From the NCBI GenBank assembly GCA_947631305.1, contig CANRKV010000090.1, positions 1 to 6,306 on the forward strand: 6,306 nucleotides of DNA, read 5' to 3'. A program made the position numbers and the translations under genes. The DNA is from an uncultured Jeotgalicoccus sp. (lineage in GTDB: Bacteria; Bacillota; Bacilli; Staphylococcales; Salinicoccaceae). The notes beneath the pieces were generated by a model that worked only from the letters and a program-made list of their open reading frames with translations, made no database searches and had not been told where the DNA came from. How positions within the stretch are numbered: the first letter of the stretch is position 1; every line of letters starts with the position of its first letter. Positions 1 through 4,380 of this stretch are shown here, piece by piece.

Positions 1-12
1 CTGTTCATAACC

Positions 13-45
13 ATCCCCTTCATCTTAAAAATGAAGGGGATTTTT
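13..45 (+). terminator. Rho-independent terminator of an upstream gene outside the window
   Basis: An 11-bp perfect stem (13-23 paired with 31-41, GC-rich core CCCCTTC/GAAGGGG) closes a 7-base loop and runs straight into a T tract (41-45). The T run is only on the right side, so it acts on + strand transcripts. The gene it ends is not in the window. Confidence 0.85.
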
Positions 46-78
46 ATATTTAAAAATGTATTTTTGTGCAGTTAATTC

Positions 79-108
79 TTTAAAAATAAATTTCTATTTA
101 TTTTTAAA
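79..108. repeat. AT-only perfect inverted repeat
   Basis: Two 13-base arms (79-91 and 96-108) are exact reverse complements around a 4-base TTCT gap, and every paired base is A or T. No T run follows, so it is not a normal terminator. It lies about 40 bases upstream of the -35 box of the gene at 210. It could be a chance product of AT richness, a weak cruciform, or a protein site; no function is assigned. Confidence 0.5.
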
Positions 109-150
109 ATATGCTCTTATTTTACATTCAAAAAAGATTTGAAATAGGCA

Positions 151-178
151 TTGACAAAGCTTTGTAATGTTGTATCAT
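151..178 (+). promoter_or_regulatory. Sigma-A-type promoter of the DUF6176-like gene, with overlapping palindromes
   Basis: The -35 box TTGACA (151-156) is a full consensus match and is followed after 16 bases by the -10 box TATCAT (173-178, 5 of 6). Transcription should begin near 185, giving a leader of about 25 bases. A perfect 12-base palindrome ACAAAGCTTTGT (154-165) overlaps the -35 box and spacer. Allowing one unpaired base at 153, it extends to CATT/AATG arms at 149-169. A second 8-base palindrome ATCATGAT (174-181) covers the -10 box. Symmetry over both boxes is what a repressor operator would look like, but no regulator can be named. Confidence 0.75.
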
Positions 179-209
179 GATGTAGACGAAAAACAAAGGA
201 GTCCTGAAT

Positions 210-572
210 ATGCAAGTTGAATTAACACGATTTAGGGTGAAAAAAGGTAAAGAAGAACTGGTCGACCAATGGATGGAATTTTTAAATGAACATATGAACG
301 ATGCGCTTCTTACACTTGACGGGGAAAAAATGTTCGTAGAAACAATAATGCGGGATACAATGGGTGAGCACGATTATCTTTACTGGTATTCTATTCAGGC
401 AGATGACGGTGACTCCAACTCGGAAACTGAGAAATGTATCGATACAAAACACCTCGATTACTTCAGTAAATGTATCGACAGAACGTACCGTCCCAAAAAC
501 CTTAAAACAGAAGTTGTTATGATTCCGCAGCGAATCAAAAAGCAAATTGAAGCAGCGGCAGAAGAAGTTTAA
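210..572 (+). CDS. DUF6176 family protein, uncharacterised
   Basis: A 120-residue soluble protein with no signal peptide or membrane segment. It resembles the DUF6176 family as I recall it: an opening strand-helix unit with FRVKKGKEE (residues 8-16), a central LLTLDGEKMFVETI block (33-46), the aromatic strand YLYWYSIQ (56-63), a Cys- and His-bearing helix IDTKHLDYFSKCID (77-90) and a closing EVVMIPQRI (101-109). The strand-helix start suggests an alpha-beta dimer fold like the ABM/EthD proteins, but that is inference; no catalytic residue can be named. The ATG at 210 is supported by AAAGGAG at 195-201 with 8 bases of spacing. The gene has its own promoter and terminator and is therefore probably monocistronic. 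The promoter palindromes suggest that it is regulated. The reading frame is intact. Confidence 0.85.
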   Translation: MQVELTRFRVKKGKEELVDQWMEFLNEHMNDALLTLDGEKMFVETIMRDTMGEHDYLYWYSIQADDGDSNSETEKCIDTKHLDYFSKCIDRTYRPKNLKTEVVMIPQRIKKQIEAAAEEV

Positions 573-600
573 ATTATAAATAAAGCAGAAAACGCATAAA

Positions 601-643
601 AACGGCACTGAAATCTAATTTTAGAATTCAGTGCCGTTATTTT
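601..643. terminator. Bidirectional terminator between two convergent genes
   Basis: A 12-bp perfect stem (601-612 with 627-638, AACGGCACTGAA and its complement), with a further AT-rich inner stem after one mismatch. On the + strand it is followed by ATTTTATTATTTTT, ending the gene at 210-572. Read on the - strand, the stem runs into TTTTTA (602-597), so it also ends the - strand unit finishing at 645. One hairpin serves both convergent units. Confidence 0.85.
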
Positions 644-644
644 A

Positions 645-821
645 TTATTTTTCTTTCTCTTCTTCCTTCAGCGATTTCACACTGTGAAGAATATAATATC
701 CTGCAAAAATTACTGCAACGACCTGCAGAAACCAATTCACTTCCACCATCGTGTTCGCGATAATTAAAAATATTACCAGCATTGCTCCTGTATATATCAT
801 TTTCTGTTTATATTCATTCAT
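645..821 (-). CDS. Small two-helix membrane protein, 58 aa, hypothetical
   Basis: A short frame of 58 residues starting MNEYKQKMIY and ending in the charged tail LKEEEKEK. Two hydrophobic stretches (about residues 9-24 and 31-47) separated by a short polar turn (ANTMVEVN) predict a hairpin of two membrane helices, with the positively charged N terminus and the KS/KEEEKEK tail both inside. The start is supported by TTAGGAG (831-837, read on the - strand) 9 bases before the ATG. It lies 53 bases downstream of nagB on the same strand, with no terminator between them. It can be read through from pcp-nagB or from the extended -10 promoter just upstream, and it ends at the hairpin at 601-638. I recognise no family. 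Codon use and a clean Shine-Dalgarno make it a credible gene rather than a chance frame. Confidence 0.75.
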   Translation of the reverse strand: MNEYKQKMIYTGAMLVIFLIIANTMVEVNWFLQVVAVIFAGYYILHSVKSLKEEEKEK

Positions 822-855
822 AAAAAAATACTCCTAACACATATGTATTAGAAGT

Positions 856-885
856 ATTATCTCATAATTTAAATCTATTCACCAA
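856..885 (-). promoter_or_regulatory. Possible extended -10 promoter for the 58-aa membrane protein
   Basis: On the - strand the sequence TGAGATAAT (864-856) is a TGn-extended -10 box (hexamer GATAAT). A weak -35 candidate, TTGGTG (885-880), lies 18 bases away inside the end of nagB. Transcription would start near 849. An imperfect 16-base palindrome centred on ACATATGT (835-850) then falls in the short leader. The -35 match is poor, so this may be a secondary promoter in addition to read-through from nagB. Confidence 0.4.
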
Positions 886-1594
886 TCGCAGCAGTATCTG
901 CAATAATTGTAACGTCCTGGTGGTTGTTTAAAACAGAAGCCGGATTGTCTTCAGTTACTTCGCCGCTTAACAGTGCGTCGAGTGCTTCTTTTTTGTTTTC
1001 ACCGTAAATAAGAATGACAACTTTTTTAGCTTTCATAATTGAGTTTAAGCCCATCGTAAATGCTTTAGACGGCACATCGCCAAGATCGTCAAAGAAACGT
1101 GAATTATCTTCAATAGTTTCAGGTGTTAAATCTACGATGTGTGTTACTGAGTCAAATGAAGTTCCAGGTTCGTTAAATGCAATATGACCATTGCGTCCGA
1201 TTCCCAGTAACTGTACATCAAGACCCGACTCATCGATAGCCTCTTCATAAGCTTTAACTTCAGTTTCAGTATTCTCAGCTTTACCATTTAATAAATGGAT
1301 ATTCTCCTCGGGAATCGATACATGATTAAAGAAATTCTCATGCATATAATATGAATAGCTCTGTTCGTGATCTTTATCCAGTCCAACATATTCATCAAGG
1401 TTAAATGTAGTGATATTATTCTGATCAATATCGCTGCTGTTTAATTTTTCAACCAGTTTTTCATAAGTCCCTTCAGGTGTTGAACCTGTTGCCAGACCGA
1501 TTACCGGTTTTTCGTTTTCTTTAATAACATCAAATAAAATATCCGATGCTTTCTTGCTCATTTCCTCGTAATTGCTAACTTTTACTAACTCCAT
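875..1594 (-). CDS. nagB: Glucosamine-6-phosphate deaminase (NagB)
   Basis: A cytoplasmic enzyme (EC 3.5.99.6) that converts glucosamine-6-phosphate to fructose-6-phosphate and ammonia, the step that feeds amino sugars from cell wall or chitin-type sources into glycolysis. The 239 residues fit the short Bacilli form. Visible motifs are the phosphate-binding loop GLATGSTPEGTY (33-44), FNLDEYVGL (64-72) with the proton-transfer Asp67, and GIGRNGHIAFNEPG (131-144) with Asn135, His137 and Glu142. E. coli has Asp where Asn135 stands; Asn is usual in Gram-positive relatives, so activity is expected. THIVDLTPETIEDNSRFF (151-168) and a GENKK loop (198-202) are also typical. The ATG has AGGAGGA (1605-1599) 4 bases before it. 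It follows pcp by 9 bases, and the pcp stop codon lies within that ribosome binding site, so the two are co-transcribed and probably translationally coupled. No nagA is adjacent. Confidence 0.95.
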   Translation of the reverse strand: MELVKVSNYEEMSKKASDILFDVIKENEKPVIGLATGSTPEGTYEKLVEKLNSSDIDQNNITTFNLDEYVGLDKDHEQSYSYYMHENFFNHVSIPEENIHLLNGKAENTETEVKAYEEAIDESGLDVQLLGIGRNGHIAFNEPGTSFDSVTHIVDLTPETIEDNSRFFDDLGDVPSKAFTMGLNSIMKAKKVVILIYGENKKEALDALLSGEVTEDNPASVLNNHQDVTIIADTAAIGE

Positions 1595-1603
1595 AATGTC
1601 CTC

Positions 1604-2209
1604 CTAATTTGACTGCAGGTTTTCAATAATAATATGAACTGCGCGGGTAATATCTTCCTGAGACCAGCTCGGTACACGCTGTGCAATACCGATTTCGTGA
1701 CTCGGCGGCACATGTACAAAACCTGCCGGAATATCCAGCTGTTTCTGCTGTAAATAATACAATTCGCTGTACATTAAATTGTTGCATAAGTATGTCCCAG
1801 CTGAATTTGAAATGTTTACAGGAATATTCTCATTCAACAACGCTGTTTCAAGCTGCTTTAACGGCAATTTTGAAAATAAGCCATCTGCGCCATTCTCATG
1901 AATCCTCTCGCCATTCGGTTTAAAACCAGTATTATCTTCACGTCCGTCAATTGTATTAATCGCAATTCGCTCAAGATGAATACTTGAAATGCCGCTCGCA
2001 AGTCCTAAAGAAACAACTGCGTCAGGCTCAACAGTTTCAATATCCTGTTCGATTAATGCATTAATTTCCTTAAACGCTACAGGATAAACCCTGCCGATGA
2101 TTTTATAATCTCCGATTACTTTGCCTTCTAAACTTTCAACGGCAGACTGTGTCGGATTTGTTTTAAATTTCAAAAACGGTTCGTAGCCAGTTAATAGTAA
2201 CGTCTTCAT
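1604..2209 (-). CDS. pcp: Pyroglutamyl-peptidase I (Pcp)
   Basis: A cytoplasmic cysteine peptidase of family C15 (EC 3.4.19.3) that removes N-terminal pyroglutamate from peptides. The 201-residue length is usual for the family (about 200-215). The opening LLLTGYEPFLKFKTNPT matches the family start, and the catalytic triad can be placed: Glu80 in IHLERIAIN, Cys142 in SNSAGTYLCNNLMY and His166 in GFVHVPPSHE. The frame is intact. The ATG is preceded by AAGGA (2223-2219), 9 bases away. It is the first gene of a unit that continues into nagB and possibly the 58-aa membrane protein, and it has its own extended -10 promoter at 2261-2269. Pairing with nagB suggests a salvage role, peptides on one side and amino sugars on the other, though this is inference from position alone. 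Confidence 0.95.
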   Translation of the reverse strand: MKTLLLTGYEPFLKFKTNPTQSAVESLEGKVIGDYKIIGRVYPVAFKEINALIEQDIETVEPDAVVSLGLASGISSIHLERIAINTIDGREDNTGFKPNGERIHENGADGLFSKLPLKQLETALLNENIPVNISNSAGTYLCNNLMYSELYYLQQKQLDIPAGFVHVPPSHEIGIAQRVPSWSQEDITRAVHIIIENLQSN

Positions 2210-2260
2210 AAATTACCATCCTTTTTATATTACTCAGAGAATAAAGTAATAAGTAAATAA

Positions 2261-2291
2261 ATAGTAGCATAAATCGTATAAAAAGTGTGAA
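2261..2291 (-). promoter_or_regulatory. pcp: Extended -10 promoter of the pcp-nagB unit
   Basis: On the - strand TGCTACTAT (2269-2261) is a TGn-extended -10 box with hexamer TACTAT, giving a predicted start near 2254 and a leader of about 45 bases. The -35 region is weak: TTCACA (2291-2286) is the best-looking hexamer but leaves a 19-base spacer, while the 17-base position reads CACACT. Extended -10 promoters can work without a good -35. Upstream lie an imperfect palindrome (2290-2314) and two phased T7 tracts, which could help or control it. Confidence 0.6.
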
Positions 2292-2314
2292 ATTTCTGTG
2301 TTGCACACCAATTT
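2290..2314. promoter_or_regulatory. Imperfect 25-base palindrome upstream of pcp, possible operator
   Basis: Centred on 2302, the arms AAATT..TGTG and CACA..AATTT pair at 9 of 11 positions (mismatches at 2295/2309 and 2296/2308) around a TTG centre. Relative to the predicted pcp start it lies at about -36 to -60, a position more typical of an activator than of a repressor. The TGTG-N3-CACA core does not match the CcpA, Rex or Fnr consensus closely enough to name a regulator. Confidence 0.4.
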
Positions 2315-2330
2315 TTTTGTATTTTTTTGT
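2311..2330. repeat. Tandem pair of a 10-base ATTTTTTTGT unit (phased T tracts)
   Basis: Two exact copies of ATTTTTTTGT stand head to tail (2311-2320 and 2321-2330), putting two T7 tracts exactly one helical turn apart. Phased A/T tracts bend DNA and can act as an UP element. From the predicted pcp start they lie at about -57 to -76. No terminator hairpin accompanies them, so they are not read here as a terminator of the upstream DUF418 gene. Confidence 0.55.
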
Positions 2331-2382
2331 CAAAAATTGCAGAGCTGGAGTTTTAATCACAATTTGAGATCAGTTCAGCATC

Positions 2383-3573
2383 TTATTTTAACTCCCTGCT
2401 CCATCTTGTCCTCTTGAAATTCATATACGTTACGGTTCTCAATACATATTCCAGCGGACCGTACGTGAAATGTTTTAAATACCATACTGCGATAATCATC
2501 TGCATAATATAAAATACGATAAAGATTATTACACTCCACACAAATGTATCTGTTCCAAACATACCAAGTCCATAGCCGTAAAATATAAGCGTGCCTGCTG
2601 CACTCTGCATTATATACATTGTGAGCGAAAGTTTGCCCATGCTCTTCAAACCGGTCATAATTTTGCTGTTTTCATAATGCTGATACATGTATTTTATTAA
2701 GCACATTACTCCGAATGCGAGTACGAGCCCAAACATAAAGTTAAGTGAGTAAGCAATATCTTCATTATCCAGCCAGTATATAGAAGATTTTAAAATGATA
2801 CTGACCGGTATTAGATAGATAAACAGTTTTGAGCTCCGGAATGAATCTGCACTTTCATTGAACCATCCCGATTTTGATAAATACACGCCGACGGCATAGA
2901 GCATTGCAGGCATTAATATTCCTAGTAATAAAATCATCATACTGCCTTCTTCATCCATCATTTCATTCATGAACGGATCTTCAAGGTTCTGTCTTGCGTC
3001 CAGTATTTCTGCATAGCTCCCGCTGCTGTGCACTTCAGTCAGCGTCGACATATATTTCTGTTCTTCTTCTGCACTGACTGCAGATTCTATATCTTCTGCC
3101 GGCACGAAAAAAGATAATGCGGTAAGACACACGACACCTGCTGCAACGAGTATCGTCACAATTTTAAAGAACCATTTCGGCAGTCCTATAAAAGGAATGA
3201 AAATAACCATACCAATACCGTATGCGAGCAGAATATCTCCTTCCCAAAGAAAGTGGCTATGCAGTAATCCTAGTGTGATCAAACCAATTGCACGACAGAG
3301 CAGTTTAAATCTCTTCCATTTCATTTCTTTCTTTTTCATTGATTGAAACAGTTTATCCATTGAAAATCCAAATAACACTGCAAATATCGGCAGAAAACTG
3401 CCTTCAAATATTATTTTTACTGCTTTAAATACAAATTCATTTACTGCATTTAGGTCATAATATTCCATATAATCTTTACCTGACAAACCAAATTGAAAAA
3501 TCAGCAGATTCGCCATAAAAATCCCCAGTAAACTGAAACCTCTGATAGCATCAGCGCTTTCTATTCTTTTCAT
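2383..3573 (-). CDS. DUF418 family (YeiB-like) multi-pass membrane protein
   Basis: A 396-residue integral membrane protein. Family hallmarks: the N-terminal RIESADAIRGFSLLGIFMAN (residues 3-22), whose D..RG motif is shared with the acyltransferase-3/HGSNAT-like membrane group; HSHFLWEGDILLAYGIG (105-121) with the conserved GDIL; SMGKLSLTMYIMQS (311-324); and the closing GPLEYVLRTVTY (372-383). About ten membrane segments are visible. An acidic hydrophilic section (about 158-210, rich in Glu and Asp) separates the two halves. The exact activity of DUF418 is not known; a role in moving or attaching acyl groups at the envelope is an inference from the clan. An in-frame GTG at 3582 would add three residues, but it lies inside the Shine-Dalgarno TGAGGTG (3586-3580), which serves the ATG at 3573 with 6-base spacing; I therefore chose the ATG. 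It is divergent from a two-component system and shares its operator array, so it is probably a target of that regulator. Confidence 0.9.
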   Translation of the reverse strand: MKRIESADAIRGFSLLGIFMANLLIFQFGLSGKDYMEYYDLNAVNEFVFKAVKIIFEGSFLPIFAVLFGFSMDKLFQSMKKKEMKWKRFKLLCRAIGLITLGLLHSHFLWEGDILLAYGIGMVIFIPFIGLPKWFFKIVTILVAAGVVCLTALSFFVPAEDIESAVSAEEEQKYMSTLTEVHSSGSYAEILDARQNLEDPFMNEMMDEEGSMMILLLGILMPAMLYAVGVYLSKSGWFNESADSFRSSKLFIYLIPVSIILKSSIYWLDNEDIAYSLNFMFGLVLAFGVMCLIKYMYQHYENSKIMTGLKSMGKLSLTMYIMQSAAGTLIFYGYGLGMFGTDTFVWSVIIFIVFYIMQMIIAVWYLKHFTYGPLEYVLRTVTYMNFKRTRWSRELK

Positions 3574-3591
3574 CTTTTTCACCTCAACGTC

Positions 3592-3597
3592 ATTATA
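3592..3597 (-). promoter_or_regulatory. Consensus -10 box of the DUF418 gene, without a -35 box
   Basis: A perfect TATAAT is read on the - strand (3597-3592). The hexamers 16-18 bases upstream (AGCTTA, AAGCTT, AAAGCT) bear no resemblance to TTGACA. The predicted start, near 3585, falls at the Shine-Dalgarno sequence, so the leader would be only about 12 bases. The four-unit direct repeat at 3608-3647 would then span about -23 to -62. A perfect -10 with no -35 beside a regulator array is the usual look of an activator-dependent promoter. Confidence 0.6.
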
Positions 3598-3607
3598 TGA
3601 AGGCTGC

Positions 3608-3647
3608 CTTAAATAAGCTTTAAGTGTTTCTTAAATCCACCTTAAAT
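3608..3647 (+). promoter_or_regulatory. Four 7-base direct repeats at 11-base period: probable response-regulator operator
   Basis: The units are CTTAAAT (3608-3614), TTTAAGT (3619-3625), CTTAAAT (3630-3636) and CTTAAAT (3641-3647). Each is separated by 4 bases, so starts are exactly 11 bases apart; written differently, YTTAA-N6-YTTAA is repeated three times in series. OmpR/PhoB-family regulators bind as head-to-tail dimers to direct repeats about one helical turn apart; PhoP of Bacillus and SaeR of Staphylococcus (GTTAA-N6-GTTAA) are known examples. The array lies between the divergent DUF418 and response regulator genes, at a distance from the two promoters that fits activation of both. The adjacent regulator is the obvious candidate to bind it, but that is inference. 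Confidence 0.75.
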
Positions 3648-3656
3648 ATGTAACTG

Positions 3657-3690
3657 TACTATAGTCATTTCTAAAATTTTTACATACAAT
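3657..3690 (+). promoter_or_regulatory. Promoter region of the two-component operon (two candidate -10 boxes)
   Basis: Candidate one is TACTAT/TATAGT (3657-3665). It has no -35 but would start transcription at about 3669-3672, with the direct repeats at about -22 to -64, ideal for activation by an OmpR-type regulator. Candidate two is TAGTCA (3662-3667), 17 bases, TACAAT (3685-3690). This is a fair sigma-A match (4 of 6 and 5 of 6), but it would start near 3697 at the edge of the Shine-Dalgarno. Both may be used: a basal start and a self-activated start. The sequence alone does not decide between them. Confidence 0.5.
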
Positions 3691-3708
3691 AATATTGAGG
3701 TGTCGTAT

Positions 3709-4380
3709 ATGTCTGAGAAAATATTAGTCGTTGAAGATGATAAAGATATTCAGGAACTGATTGTCCTGAGTTTAAGTACACAAAATATCGGCAGCGTTCA
3801 TACTGCCGATAATATCGATGAGGCGAAAGAATTGCTGCAGAGCTATGATTTCCAAGTTGTGCTGCTCGATTTAAATTTAAAATCCGAAAATGGCTATCAG
3901 CTTTTAAAATATATTAATTCAGCTTTTACAAAAGTCCTTATTGTTACTGCCAAAGACAGCGAACTTGATGTGTATAAAGGTTTTGAACAGGGTGCGATAG
4001 ATTATATTAAAAAGCCGTTTGATCCGATTGAACTCGCCTACCGCGTTAAAGTTCATATCAAACCGTCACAAGTTTTAAAATTCGGCCATCTGACAATCGA
4101 CAGAGCTGCCGCAGATGTTTATAAAAATCAACAGCCTGTTAGTTTAACTGCCCGTGAATATGATTTACTGCTTTGTTTTTCTTCCAATAACAACCAGATA
4201 TTATCCAAGGAGCAGCTGTATGCGAATGTGTGGGGCTACGATACAGCTGCAGATGATAATACATTAATGGTTCATATAAGAACACTGCGGAAGAAAATAG
4301 AAATTAATCCGGATAAGCCTGAGCTCATTAAAACAGTCAGAAGGCAGGGATATATTTTCAGAGGCAGTATTCATGAATAG
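3709..4380 (+). CDS. OmpR/PhoB-family response regulator
   Basis: A cytoplasmic DNA-binding regulator of 223 residues, normal for the family. The receiver domain (about 3-115) carries the acidic pair Glu9/Asp10 and Asp11 after ILVV, the phosphorylated Asp54 in VVLLDLNLKSENG, Thr80 in VLIVTA and Lys102 in YIKKPFDP. After a short linker comes a winged-helix domain (about 123-220) with LTAREYDLLLCF (146-157), the recognition-helix segment DDNTLMVHIRTLRKKI (182-197) and the wing VRRQGYIF (210-217). An in-frame GTG at 3700 would add three residues but lies within the Shine-Dalgarno TTGAGGTG (3695-3702); the ATG at 3709, 6 bases after it, is the better start. Its stop overlaps the kinase start by 8 bases. 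The four direct repeats upstream suggest that it controls its own operon and the divergent DUF418 gene. The arrangement recalls B. subtilis YrkP-YrkQ beside YrkO, from memory; orthology is not shown here. Confidence 0.93.
   Translation: MSEKILVVEDDKDIQELIVLSLSTQNIGSVHTADNIDEAKELLQSYDFQVVLLDLNLKSENGYQLLKYINSAFTKVLIVTAKDSELDVYKGFEQGAIDYIKKPFDPIELAYRVKVHIKPSQVLKFGHLTIDRAAADVYKNQQPVSLTAREYDLLLCFSSNNNQILSKEQLYANVWGYDTAADDNTLMVHIRTLRKKIEINPDKPELIKTVRRQGYIFRGSIHE

Noticed and set aside
282..608. 108-residue - strand frame opposite the DUF6176-like gene
   Set aside because: It is antisense to a well-supported gene over nearly its whole length, has no ribosome site that I can see, and has a biased low-complexity composition (Phe, Cys, Ile) typical of a shadow frame.
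1198..1207. NagB lacking the E. coli ring-opening Asp (Asn135 instead), considered as a sign of inactivity
   Set aside because: Asn at this position is common in the NagB proteins of Gram-positive bacteria (for example an NGH motif in staphylococci), and the other catalytic residues are present.
1681..1923. 80-residue + strand frame inside pcp
   Set aside because: Antisense to pcp, whose catalytic triad is intact; no domain and no promoter.
2328..2333. Consensus TTGACA on the - strand between the DUF418 gene and pcp
   Set aside because: The position 17 bases downstream reads TGGTGT, which is not a -10 box, and the hexamer arises from the T-tract repeat. The extended -10 at 2261-2269 is better placed for pcp.
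2163..2360. 65-residue - strand frame across the pcp upstream region
   Set aside because: It starts at a GTG with no Shine-Dalgarno, runs through the pcp promoter elements and overlaps the pcp start in another frame.
2315..2382. Terminator searched for after the DUF418 gene on the - strand
   Set aside because: Only a weak, bulged CAAATTG/CAATTTTTG pairing with a long loop is present and no proper stem with a T run, so I do not call a terminator. Read-through into pcp-nagB remains possible.
3700..3708. GTG at 3700 as the start of the response regulator
   Set aside because: The codon is part of the Shine-Dalgarno TTGAGGTG and has no ribosome site of its own upstream; the ATG at 3709 gives the usual receiver N terminus (MSEKILVVEDD).
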